DNA from: Nemertoderma westbladi
Lineage: Eukaryota; Xenacoelomorpha; Nemertodermatida; Nemertodermatidae
Length of the DNA stretch: 48,975 nt
NCBI GenBank assembly: GCA_032718475.1
Contig: JAUCBJ010007617.1
Location: 1-48,975, forward strand
Reading direction: 5' to 3'
Below the pieces are notes generated by a model. It worked only from the letters and a program-made list of their open reading frames with translations, did not search any database and had not been told where the DNA came from. The position numbers and the translations under genes are program-made. Positions 1-9,755 of this stretch are shown here, piece by piece (within the stretch, counting starts at the first letter, position 1; the number at the start of each line of letters is the position of its first letter).

Positions 1-250
1 ATAAATTAACAGCCTTGTTGTTAAAGAGCGGAGAATAGCAGTTCCCGATGTCGACAGTAAAAATAATAACAACTGCTCTTTCATTTCCGGTGTCTAGGTC
101 CGCGTAGAGAAAGGTAAATTTCCTTTTTTGTTGAATAATGGGTTTTAGAATTTATGAAAATAAAAATAAGGAAAGCAGGCATGCACCTTATTTGCCGCAC
201 CTGATTTTTAAAACCCAGTTAGTCAGTCCTTCTTTAACCCTATTAAACCC

Positions 251-284
251 GGGGGGGGGGGGGTCAATATGACCCCCCCCCCCC
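251..284. repeat. Subterminal G13-TCAATATGA-C12 hairpin
   Basis: A run of 13 G, then TCAATATGA, then 12 C. The arms GGGGTCA/TGACCCC can pair around a 3-nt loop. The same structure recurs near the other end of the element at 1732-1773. Confidence 0.9.
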
Positions 285-514
285 GTGGTTTTTTTATTAT
301 AATTCTGAAACAAACGCAGTTGGGAATCTGAAATTTTATAACTTTTCCTAAAAATCTATTGTCTTCCTAGTAGTGAAAACCGTTTTCAAAAATATTGGGT
401 ACTTTTCGAGTTATAGCACCATTTTTTAACCCTACTTTTGGCACTTTTTTTGAGACGTTTTTTGAAAATTACATTTCATTAAATATGAATTGTAACATCT
501 CTATTTTTGATTTA

Positions 515-1300
515 CACCGGTTTTTTGGGGTTAGAAATTGGATGGAATTCATATAAATTGATTTAGAAATTTCAAACTTGTTTTTTTCGGTGGGTGCCAA
601 ATTTTGGTGCCAGCACCAAATTTTGAAATAAGTCAATTTGGTAAATTGATTGTTTGAAAATTGTTTTTTACGCAATTGGGGTTTTTTGGGGTTCTGCATT
701 CGATGAAATATATACAAGTTGCACCAAGCGTATCAAACTTGTATTTTTCGGTGCTGTGTGCAAATTTTGGTGCTAGCACGAAATTTTGAAAATCCATTCA
801 ATAGATAAAATTGCTTGTGACAATTTATTTCCTGCGTTTTAGAGGTTTATGGCTGTTCTGAATTCAATGGAAAATATAATTATCGAACTAGACATCTCAA
901 ACTTGTATTTTTCGGATCTGGGTGCAAAATGTGGTGCTAGCACCAAATTTTGAAAACCATCAAATATATCAATTGATTGTTTACCTTGTTTCTTGCGTTA
1001 GACGGGTTTGTGATGGTTCTGAATTCAATGGAATCAGTAAAAATTTCATAAGAGTTCTCAAACTTGTATTTTTCGCCGGTGGATGAAAATTGTTGTGCCA
1101 GCACCAAATTTTGGAAAATATGCAAATTGATAAGTAGATAGTATCACCTTGTTTCTTGCGTTATACGGGTTTATGAGGGTCCTGAATCCGATGGAATCAA
1201 TAAAAACAGCACTGGACATCGCAAACTTGTACTTTTTGGTGATGGGTACGAGATTTGGTGCTAGCACCAAAATTTGCCAAATTACGCCGAAAAATACAAG
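515..1300. repeat. 161-bp tandem repeat, about five copies
   Basis: The phrase CAAACTTGTATTTTTCGG or a close variant recurs near 573, 734, 895, 1056 and 1218, a constant spacing of about 161 bp. Each copy holds the palindrome-like TTGGTGCTAGCACCAAA and a segment resembling GTTTCTTGCGTTAGACGGG. Short reverse-strand open stretches here are by-products of the repeat. Confidence 0.9.
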
Positions 1301-1731
1301 TAGCAATGATCTGGCATATTAGAAATGTATTCCATTAGAATCAGCGCCCTCGAAAACCTGAAAATGTGAATTTATAGCATCGTATAAGTGAATTAAAAAT
1401 TTTGTGTTCTAACTGAAAAGTGCTGGTTACTTGTTTTTTTCATTTTTTTCCTACGCAGAGAGGACTAAACAGCCATTTATAGTAATCATATCATTTTTAA
1501 ATATTTTCCAACGTATTTTGCACCCCAGAAAACCTGTATTGAAAAATAATTAGCCGAAAATGTAACTTTCAAATTTTGTGAAAATTGTGCACTACTTGTA
1601 ATTTTGGTGTTGCAATATAACCACCCCAGTACATTTTTTCGAAAATTTTTTTTTTCGGTCCGATCCAGAGAAGTGATACCTACGTACAAACAAAAAATCA
1701 GACGTTTTCGTAAATATTTGTAGATTTTAGA

Positions 1732-1773
1732 GGGGGGGGGGTCAATATGACCCCCCCCCCCCCCCCCCCCCCC
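1732..1773. repeat. Subterminal G10-TCAATATGA-C23 hairpin
   Basis: Ten G, TCAATATGA, then 23 C: the right-hand counterpart of the hairpin at 251-284 inside the same TTAA-flanked element. Confidence 0.9.
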
Positions 1774-2125
1774 GGTATTTGTACATTTTATAGCCCGGTA
1801 CTAATAGGGTTAAGTTATGTCTGATTATTTTATTGTATCCAGTCCGCAGCATTGGATGTAATTTACGAGCTTTTAGGGAATTTATAGAAACATAAATTAC
1901 AACGATTCTCTCAGAAATTCCAGATCCAGTCATGGCAACCACGCAAGGTGTGATACCAAATATAGGACTACAGTACTACGGACTACGGACTACAGTACAG
2001 GAATCACTGCAGAATGTCTATGCTGACGGTGCGATCAGCCCAGTTGTAAGCTAATTAAATAAAATAAATAAACTCTTCTTCTTCAAATAAACAATGCCTC
2101 GTTTATTTAGACTTGTACATGTACA

Positions 2126-4315
2126 CCTATTGTATGTATGCTTTACGTACAGTACATACAGCTGTATATATATGTATGTGATGTGATTGGTGTCTGTGTA
2201 GATGTTTGTAGGTGTAGTCGAGTTTTGGAGCTTTTGGGGATTCGTTTAACAAAGATAATTTACTGTATAATTATCACCGCATTCATTATATATGTTCAAG
2301 AACCACGTTATTCATACCGCTATCTGTCAACCAATATTATTTAGAGATATAACATTCACTAGGAGTTCAGCCAAAATCAACTCTGATCTCTGTTGGTTAA
2401 TTAAATTAACATAAAAAATAACTTAATTAATATAATCACATTCGATACAGCGTCTTGAAAATCCTACTAACGTTATTTAATTATTTAATTGGCTATTTAA
2501 TTAGCTAAAATTAGTTTTTAGCCGTAACTTACTGTACCTTATTTAACGTAACAACTATAGACCCGTAAAGTACTTAGACCAATCTCGTGTCCCTGATCTT
2601 ATCCCTAGCCTTTTTGGTTCTATAGCGCCCAGTGCCTTAGATGTAGCCGAACTACAATACAGTAAAATACGGATGAGATTTCGCTCTCTATTTTTTTCAC
2701 CACTGTATTTCATTCGAAATGCAGTAAAAATACTGATATAGGCTTTTGCTCTCGCTAGTTTTTTTGCGGCAATTTTTCCCGAGAAAAATTGTCTATCTAA
2801 ATTCTAAAATAGTTTTACCCGGCTGGCATTAAAGAAATTGTGACAACAAGTGTTTTCCATCGTGAAAAACTCTCACGGCCATGAGTAGCGCTTTGGGAAC
2901 TTTGTTTTTCCTATAGTATATTTAAATCTCGGTTTTACTAAAAATTCCGAGCGTAAGAGTGTAGGCTTATAAATTGTAGTAGTCTACACTCAGCCAGCCG
3001 CAACCAAGATCTATCTCTATGACCAACAAGAGAGCTGACGCTCGCTCGCTGCTGGGACTAAAGTCTTTGGGGGTCCTTCCCAGCCTTGGAAACGGGTGCC
3101 AGGTAGGTTTAGTTTCGGGCTTGTTTAGCGGACTTGCGTAAGTAATTGGTGATGATGCGTGAGTATCTCCTGACACCTGAGAGTAGCTAACTGCGGGTGA
3201 GGGACCGCTTGGTTTCGGTCAGCTGGAGTGGAGTTCCTTGGTCGCCATCCTTTTTATTCGTTCGTTGTGATTAATTTGTGTGAGCAACCGCTCTTCTTTC
3301 AATTTCAAGGTCACTGAAGCGAACGCGAAGCTCGGGTGACCCACCCAGTGAGGTACCACTTACTGTTAGTAGACCCCTGTTTACATTTATGAAGCGTTAT
3401 TGTTGAAGTGTAAGGTGTGCTGTAGTGGGTGTAGTCTAGATAACGAAACCTGCGCTGTGCTCACTGAAGCTTCAGTAACGTGTGCGTATCTTATAGCGCA
3501 AGTTCTGTGAGAGACCTAGGCGGCCTATGTGTGTGATTCTTGGCTTGCAGTAACCTCTAGTGACTGAAACGACGAGTTTGTTTTGTATTATCCTGTTTGT
3601 CACCGCCCGAAAAGGCTATTCTATAGGGATTGTCACAGTGGAAGGCCCGTGGCCAGTGGCCACAACAACCGTGGGATCGTGGTGGTCCTGTCCTCCGTCT
3701 CCCCATATGAAATGCCTGTATTGTTCATGTAATTATTTACGTTGCCGGCGCCTACGAAGCTCCTGATAATGGATCACAAGTATTGCCTCAGCTATTGGGT
3801 AAGTATACCTTTCCGAGTACAGCCTAGTAGGTTGAGAAATCCCCGTGGTTTGTTCTGGAATTGTGTTTTTCCCCAAAACCCCGTTGTGTCCACTATCTTA
3901 GTGTGTTAGCCAAGTAAGTATTAACTTTATCGCACGTACCAATAATACATTATAATCTAATAAATATTTTTGTTTGGAATAGGACTGACAAAATTTAAAA
4001 TTAACAAACAAAGTATTTTCCGAGTATTCTGGACAAAGTCTTGCGACCAATCTCCGTTGCTCAAAGACAGTTTTTAAACTAAACGTTTGTAAAATTGTTT
4101 TTTAGATTTCTTGAGATTGGTTGTACCTCGAATTTGAAGTTTAATATTCACTGTAAAGAGAAGGCAGATAAGGCTCTCAAAATAGTAAATATAATTTCGT
4201 TGTTTTTATACGAATAATATAATATAAAATAATGTAAACAATATAATATAAATATAATTAAAATAAAAATAAAAATACTAAATATAAATATAATATACCA
4301 GCCATCACACTATAG
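2126..4315. other. Gene-free stretch with a GC-richer core
   Basis: No convincing gene. 2126-2600 is AT-rich. 2980-3780 is noticeably richer in GC than its surroundings, with only short open frames that match nothing I know. It could be the leader or LTR of the retroelement whose integrase relic lies at 4316-4912, but I found no terminal repeat or primer site to show it. 3900-4300 is AT-rich again. Confidence 0.4.
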
Positions 4316-4912
4316 ACATACGGCCCTCCTTTCATGTATTGCGGGGTAGACCTCTTTGGACCTATACAACTGAAAAGAGGAAGAACAGAAATAGAGTGTG
4401 AGATGAAATGGAGTATTATTTACATGCTTCGTATCGTATGCCGAGCAGTTGGACCTGGCGGCAGAATATTCAACCGACGCATTGATTCTGGTACTGAATT
4501 TTTTTTTTTTTTACTCTTAAGTCTCATTTATTCACATAGATAATAAAACGTTAATGTTAAACAATACCCACCACCAGCTGACGTTACTAGGCAACCAATG
4601 TAGGAGGGAAATTTAAAATGAAAAATGCTCCATACGGAGTATGGAGCATACTGGTACTGAATAGATTTTGTTGTCGCTATGGTAATGTCAAAGATTTATA
4701 TGCTAATTAAGGTAGCGACTTCACTGGTGCTGAGAGACAACTACAAGAGTGGAAAGTGCTAAAGAGCTAGGTATTCCCCCAAGAGTTCCGACTGGAAGTT
4801 AACTGGTATTGGTCAGCCCCAACCGGAAGCCACCAAAACGGAGTAACGGAACGACTAATTCGTATAACTCGAGAAACACTACTGTTTGTGTTACTAGCGC
4901 ATGTGAGTCATC
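4316..4912 (+). pseudogene. Decayed BEL/Pao-type integrase fragment
   Basis: Forward translation gives the integrase-core opening YCGVDLFGP followed by KRGR near 4337-4390, then in other frames STDALILVL (about 4468-4497), GSDFTGAERQLQEW (about 4706-4750) and GVTERLIR (about 4845-4870). Their order matches the catalytic core of BEL/Pao integrases and resembles the intact-looking integrase at 42818-44011. Frame changes, stops and a 153-bp retrocopy inserted at 4500-4652 show it is dead. No LTRs were found. Confidence 0.75.
4500..4652 (-). mobile_element. Short poly(A) retrocopy of an mRNA 3' end
   Basis: The insert is flanked by the 12-bp direct repeat CTGGTACTGAAT (4488-4499 and 4651-4662). 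On the minus strand it ends in about 13 A, with AATAAA about 20 nt upstream (near 4526-4531), as in a polyadenylated transcript. These are the marks of LINE-driven retroposition of a 5'-truncated transcript. The other end carries the palindrome ATGCTCCATAC/GTATGGAGCAT. The source gene is unknown. Confidence 0.85.
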
Positions 4913-5029
4913 TCGCGGGTCATCTCGTCGACACGAGATGTAATCATATAGCCAGGTCAAATCATAACTTAAAACGCTAAATACCAAATTATATAAGACA
5001 CTGCAGGATTGAAAATGCTGTTTTACTTT

Positions 5030-5035
5030 TTTATT
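5030..5035 (-). terminator. Polyadenylation signal AATAAA
   Basis: AATAAA on the minus strand about 75 nt after the stop of the small unknown gene at 5111-5500. It is the first such hexamer downstream. Confidence 0.5.
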
Positions 5036-5110
5036 CAAGAGTATAATTAATGATCTTGCGAACAAAATATAGCGACCGGTAGTTGCCTAGCTACAGTACG
5101 CCTCAATCGT

Positions 5111-5500
5111 TTAGATGAAGGGTTTTTCCTCAATCCTTGTGTTAAAATATTTCGCCTCCTTCACGACTTTTTCTCCAGCCTCAGCCATTCCTAAATCCGC
5201 GGCTAATAATTTGATATGCCCTTCATATTTCTCAATAAACTTCATAACGTTACAGACTGTAAGTGTATATTCCCTATTCCACGACATCATCATCAAGATT
5301 TTTTCAAAAATGAACTCTTCTGCACGTTTTGCGCGATTCCTAATTGTGCGTTCGACATTGTTGAATGTATAAGAGACATCTTCTATTGTTGGAAAATGGA
5401 GCTTAGTAGTAGTAGTACTCAAATATTTGACACGTGACTCTTCCAGTTCATTTATTCTTGGGAATATGGAGCCCATATAAGTTTCTTTATCCGCATCCAT
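5111..5500 (-). CDS. Unknown small protein, paralogue of the gene at 30822-31275
   Basis: A single-exon frame of 129 residues, not a family I recognise. It looks mostly helical. The core around residues 43-115 (YTFNNVERTI, RAEEFIFEKILMMMSW, VCNVMKFIEKYE, LAADLG, AGEKVV) is shared with the plus-strand gene 25 kb away (YIFNNVKRTV, VAKILIMMS, HVMNFIVKYE, AGDKVV). Both end with an EEKP motif near the C-terminus. No signal peptide or membrane segment is seen. The Met start is supported because similarity to the paralogue continues upstream of it (shared ACTTTCC...CAGACT and GAACT words) and ends in ACCCACAATGG. Conservation of the frame over divergent DNA argues it is real; function is unknown. 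Confidence 0.7.
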   Translation of the reverse strand: MDADKETYMGSIFPRINELEESRVKYLSTTTTKLHFPTIEDVSYTFNNVERTIRNRAKRAEEFIFEKILMMMSWNREYTLTVCNVMKFIEKYEGHIKLLAADLGMAEAGEKVVKEAKYFNTRIEEKPFI

Positions 5501-5762
5501 TGTGGGTGGAAAGTTCTAAAAGTCGTTGAGTCTGTGGAAAGTTTCTAAATACACAATAACCTTATTGATCACATTTATGTATTGTGAATTAAAGTTAAAT
5601 TTACAATGAATAATTACAAAAGTTACTTTAAATTACTATTATTATATATTTATTTAAATTAATTAGTGTGCTATAATGGCGCACTTACTTAAGGATTTAA
5701 AAGTTTAAGCCTACATATACAGTAGAGCTATTGGATAAAATAAACTTTTTCACTTTTAAAAC

Positions 5763-6948
5763 AACTACTACTACTACTAGGATCGGCATGCTGCATTGCA
5801 GCTGCATTTTTAAGAATGCTGTGCCGGCTTGTCAACAAAATTGCACCGCCACAACTCCCTATCACCCATGACATTTGCTAGATCATTCGCATCTTTAAGG
5901 CCAGTGTCCTTTAAGATGCGTCTCAAGAAAGTCATGGGCTGTCCACCATGCTTATTCACTCCATGAGGCTGCCAAAGTACAAGATTATGCACCGGCTGGT
6001 CCTCACGGCGAAAGCAATGTCCTGCAAAGCGGAGGCGATTTTGTTCTAGTGTCAAGCTTGGGGGAACCAATGAGACACCTCCAATGTTATATAGTGTCTG
6101 GTTGGAGATGTGTGCATTGTACTTGACACAATGAACCCGGCGTAGCATTCTTGTGAATGTGCCATCCAGAGATTTGGTGTCCTCAGCAGTTAGAGCCCAG
6201 CATGGACTCCCGTAGAGGAGTAATGGAACTACTGCTGCTCTAAATAATCGGACCTTAAGTTTCCGATTAATTCTCGGTGACTTCCAAATCCTGGAAAGCC
6301 TATTCAAGGCTGCCCATGCCTTTCCCTTACGTATTCGAAGGTCCTCACCTGACTTCCGGATCCATGATCCCAGGTAACAGAAGTCGTCCACATGCTCAAG
6401 CATACCATCCTTTGAGCTTATGCTCATCCGATCAGAGACTTGCTGAGGACTTTCAAAGTTAACTGTCAGAATTTTGGTCTTTCTGGAGTTAATAAAAAGA
6501 CCAACACTAGAAGCAGCATGTTCTAATGAGCTGAGGAGCCGTTGGACTCCCTCTAATGATTCTGAGAGTACTCCTAAGTCATCAGCAAAGTCTAGATCAG
6601 TTAGGTACTTGGCAGGATTTCCTCGACTTCTGGAGCCAGTAGGTGGAGTTATCATCACCCCATCATCATTATGATGATCTAAGGACATGCGTAGAACATA
6701 GTCAACCACAATAATGAACAACAATGGTGCAAGTGTAACGCCCCATAACACTTCAAATGGTTCTGTGTCACCGTCAACAGTAGACACAAATGTTGTCGAA
6801 CCATCGTATACTGATCTGATTGCTGCAATAATTTCATCAGGAATCCCATATAATGAAAGTATGCTGAACATACGTGAGCGAGAGATTGAATCAAAGGCCT
6901 TGAAGAAGTCAACAAAGATAACAGCCAGATGCCTGTCTTTCTTTTTTG
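5763..6948 (-). mobile_element. 5'-truncated RTE-like LINE copy
   Basis: Minus-strand LINE remnant holding the reverse transcriptase core and C-terminal region, with a short 3' end closing in a TAG/CTA microsatellite (5763-5779), a hallmark of RTE-clade LINEs. Similarity to the copy at 24562-26560 starts at SKKKDRHLAVIF. The 5' truncation near 6948 is normal for incomplete reverse transcription. Clade assignment is from recalled RT similarity (VDF.KAFDS, DFADDL, GIPDEII). Confidence 0.85.
5810..6948 (-). pseudogene. RTE-like reverse transcriptase, partial, LQGD deleted
   Basis: Open frame of about 380 codons encoding RT motif A (FVDFFKAFDS), the motif C equivalent (DFADDLGV) and the C-terminal region (SDRMSISS, GHCFRRED, PMTFLRRIL, RELWRC). 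Compared with the copy at 25580-25630, four codons (LQGD) are missing in frame near 6741-6745. Because that deletion removes the conserved QGD-type RT motif, the protein is probably inactive despite the open frame. The N-terminal endonuclease and thumb-proximal parts are absent through 5' truncation. The ten or so codons before SKKKDRH are flanking DNA. Confidence 0.8.
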
Positions 6949-7351
6949 ATAATAATATATGTATATTTACCACTTTAATTGACCTTCACAATAAAATGCC
7001 TACAGGCAAAATGTATATTCGTTGGTTAGTTTTCATTTTTTGACAAACTAACTGCCCACCGTCTCCCCATATCCCATTATGAAAATAAAAGTTGTACACA
7101 AGAACTGTTGATCACGTGGTATTAGGCCTATCATGGTATTACTGTGATAGCTATCTTCATTTTTGAAATTTTTTTAATCGTTTTTATTGACATTATTATT
7201 ATGTTCTAGAACAATATTCACATAGAACTTTATACTATAATGATTTCATATTACAATATTAGCATAAATTAAAATAAGTTACTTGGGTCTAGTAATTGTT
7301 CTTGATTAGTTGTACTGTATCAATCCATGAAATGGGTTATCTTTATTAAGA

Positions 7352-7376
7352 CCCCCCCCCCCCCCCCCCCCCCCCC
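7352..7376. repeat. Poly(C)25 tract
   Basis: Uninterrupted run of 25 C inside the Merlin-type element. Confidence 0.95.
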
Positions 7377-7389
7377 ATCGAAACTCGCC

Positions 7390-7521
7390 CAGGCGGTTCT
7401 TCAACCATAAAATGTGCTTCACAAGCAATTGAGAGGCAGAAAACCATGTTTCATTCCTACATGATCGACAGCGTCTAGTAGCACCTTTGCATCGCCACAT
7501 CAGTTTCGTTATGCCATTCAT
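7390..7521 (-). pseudogene. Merlin/IS1595-like transposase N-terminal fragment
   Basis: About 45 codons reading RCKGATRRCRSCRNETWFS then SQLLVKHILWL. This resembles the pattern W.C....CR.CR....S...SF...SKL.L..IL of Merlin/ISXO2 transposases, with two CxxC-like cysteine sets reduced to RC...RC..C. It ends in a glycine run produced by the poly-G tract. No DDE catalytic part remains. The family call rests on pattern recall. Confidence 0.5.
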
Positions 7522-7791
7522 TCTCCTTCGAATGCCATGTGCATTGAAATCAGTTAGTGACCGTACCGTACATCTTTAAATGTCACTACCAGTAGGTAGT
7601 AATCTAACCGATTGAGCAAAAGTAATAAATATATAATAGCCGAATAGCGCTCTCTTCTGTTGCCAATAAAGATGCAATTTCGAAATGTTAGGGTCAGTCA
7701 TTATGAATATAATAACGAAACGTCTTGAATAAAAACCATTATTTTAAGAATTACAAAAATGGAGATAGCTATCACAGTAATACCTATCATG

Positions 7792-8750
7792 ACGTGTCAC
7801 ATTTGATATCCTCAACACCACTTCCTTTATCTACTTTTCTGTAAATCCTTATAAAATTGTTCAAAAAATCTCAGATTTTATTAATTTTGTATATTACACA
7901 TTAGTACGTATGATATATTTTTCAAGCTTTGAAGGAATAACTTTCAAACGAAATAGCGCTAATGAAATTAATTTATAGTTGCCGTTGCAGAAAAAAAAAC
8001 CCTTCAATAGTGGATTATAAATAACCCCAACTTCCGTTTTGCGGGCCAGTAATTATTTTAAAAGCATAAATTTACTTGTTACACTACATTTGTTGCAAAA
8101 GGTTCTAGCTACAGTATTTCATACAAAAATATGTTAAATGAACTTGCAAAATACTTTTTATTCTGGAACATATTTTAGAATTCTAATAAAATTACCACTA
8201 AAGTTCTAAAAACCTGAAAATCAGAAACAAACATAAACACAAAATTTTGTCTTAATTTTACATAAACAGTGGTTGTTCGCAAAAACGTAAGTTCAACCTA
8301 AATAGCCATTGAATAAGTGCGGAATATCTGAGGAGGCTTTGATCGGCTTTGCAAGAAAACAAATTAAATTGCTGAGGTGAGCTGTTAAAGATGAGCTGTT
8401 ATTTTACCAATGAATTACTTTATTAATATGTAAACAAAGTAATTTAAGACTATTTGTAAACAAAGAGGATGGATCAAAAAATTAAACATATACCTGTAGG
8501 CCTACGTGAAAATACGCAGTGAAAATATATGTTTAGATTTCAGATTGCATATAACGTTTTGGTTGTTAGCAAAATACATTATATCATCCCTTGACTACTA
8601 AAGAAAGCACTAAGTTATTTAAAAGAAACTGTTATATAATATTTCAAAATACTAAAATAGTTAGTTAAGTTGCCGCTGATCACGTCCAGCTCAAACTACA
8701 TAGCTAGCAATTTTGTATTTCAAAGTAACTAAACATTCAAAGATAAATAT
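7792..8750. other. AT-rich stretch, no gene seen
   Basis: No open frame of note, no RNA gene or repeat structure recognised, apart from one copy of the palindrome TAGGCCTA near 8507. Confidence 0.6.
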
Positions 8751-9590
8751 GTGGCTGGCCACGAGAAAAGGGACCTTATGTCGCAAAACCTGATTCTGAG
8801 ATAATCGCGTTTAAAGTTTCCCTCTATTTTTGAACAAATTTAATTGGATTATCAATTTAGAAATGAATAAAACGATGAGGGAAATTCAAATTGGTTCTGA
8901 TATTCAATATACCTAGGAAATAACTAATTACAGGAAGCAATATATGATGTTGCAGTGTTGTATATAACACTGTCTTAGGGTTTTCATGTCTGAATTTAGG
9001 ACTGTAATAAATTGTAATTTTACTACTGTAATATGTGTAGGTACTGTAGGCCTACAGTTATTTTTTAAATGCAATATGGCTGTCATTTTCTTAATTTATC
9101 TTCGTTAGTTCTTAAATTTTGTAATCCCAATAAAGAATTCAAAATATAAATAATTTTAAATTTTGTTAAAAAAAATTATCTTTTTGAAAAGATTTAAAAT
9201 TAAAAAAAATATTTTTTTGGTTACATGTTTTTTTGAAAATTTTGCAATTTTTTAAAATAGTTCATGAACAATATTAATAGTTTCAAAGTGTTAAAAGTTG
9301 TATAAAAAGCCGAATAACATTGAGCTGCCTAACTATATAGTAAGAATTGCTATGATATTATTAATATTTTCCATTTTTTTTAATTAATAATCGCTTATTA
9401 TAACCGCTATTAATAAATTTTTTTGCTACCCGATTCACCTTCACATATATCGCTATAACTTTTTTTTGGAAATAGATATTGAGACACCGTTTTTTTTGTT
9501 AAAATCTCTGGAAAATTCTGCATCTCATAGGCCTAATAACTCAAAATCGACCTCCGGTGACATAAGGTCCCTTTTCTCGTGGCCAGCCAC
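8751..9590. mobile_element. MITE with perfect 32-bp inverted ends
   Basis: 840-bp element. 8751-8782 and 9559-9590 are perfect inverted complements beginning GTGGCTGGCCACGAGAAAAG. Flanks read TAT|...|ATA, so the target duplication is either TA (mariner-like) or ATAT; this cannot be settled here. The interior is AT-rich with no transposase. GTGGCTGGCCAC is itself nearly palindromic. Confidence 0.85.
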
Positions 9591-9755
9591 ATATTATACA
9601 GTATGTATAATTTTTACATTGCATATACTGCACAATGTGTTTAGATTGTAAGTTTCACCTTATCGTATACAATATTGGCCACCTAAAGTAATTATGGTGC
9701 CTATAACTACCACCGGTGAGTAGAATGCTACATAACATAAAATTCTAGAACAAAA

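Larger units (their letters stand above)
238..1809. mobile_element. TTAA-flanked non-autonomous DNA transposon (piggyBac-like MITE)
   Basis: The element starts CCCTATTA at 238 and ends TAATAGGG at 1809. TTAA sits on both sides (234-237, 1810-1813), and the unoccupied paralogous site at 9994-9997 has a single TTAA. TTAA duplication and CCC-starting inverted ends are typical of piggyBac; Kolobok also uses TTAA and is the alternative. No transposase is visible. Each end carries a G-run/TCAATATGA/C-run hairpin (251-284 and 1732-1773). The interior is mostly a 161-bp tandem repeat. Confidence 0.85.
1..2125. repeat. Local duplicated segment, left copy (interrupted)
   Basis: Positions 1-237 and 1810-2125 match 9756-9997 and 9994-10320 at high identity by eye (long runs without mismatch, a few small indels). 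The copy is split by the TTAA-flanked element at 238-1809. No long open frame is present. Possible splice-like signals (AAAG|GTAAAT near 110-117) and A-rich AATAAA-like words near 2058-2070 hint at a transcribed origin, but nothing is recognisable. It could equally be an unnamed repeat family. The left edge may lie outside the window. Confidence 0.85.
7136..7783. mobile_element. Merlin-type degenerate DNA transposon
   Basis: A 648-bp element with 29-bp inverted ends differing at one position (starting GTATTACTGTGATAGCTATC) and a perfect 8-bp target duplication CTATCATG (7128-7135, 7784-7791). The minus strand encodes a short piece resembling the N-terminal zinc-binding part of Merlin/IS1595-type transposases. 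Merlin duplicates 8-9 bp, which agrees. hAT also makes 8-bp duplications, but its ends usually start CAG or TAG. A 25-bp poly-C run lies at 7352-7376. Confidence 0.75.

Noticed and set aside
2967-3766. Possible short genes in the GC-richer patch
   Set aside because: Frames are short, on both strands, without recognisable domains or splice structure. Left as unassigned.
5115-5437. Plus-strand open frames over 5115-5437
   Set aside because: Shadows of the minus-strand small gene, whose protein is conserved in a paralogue.
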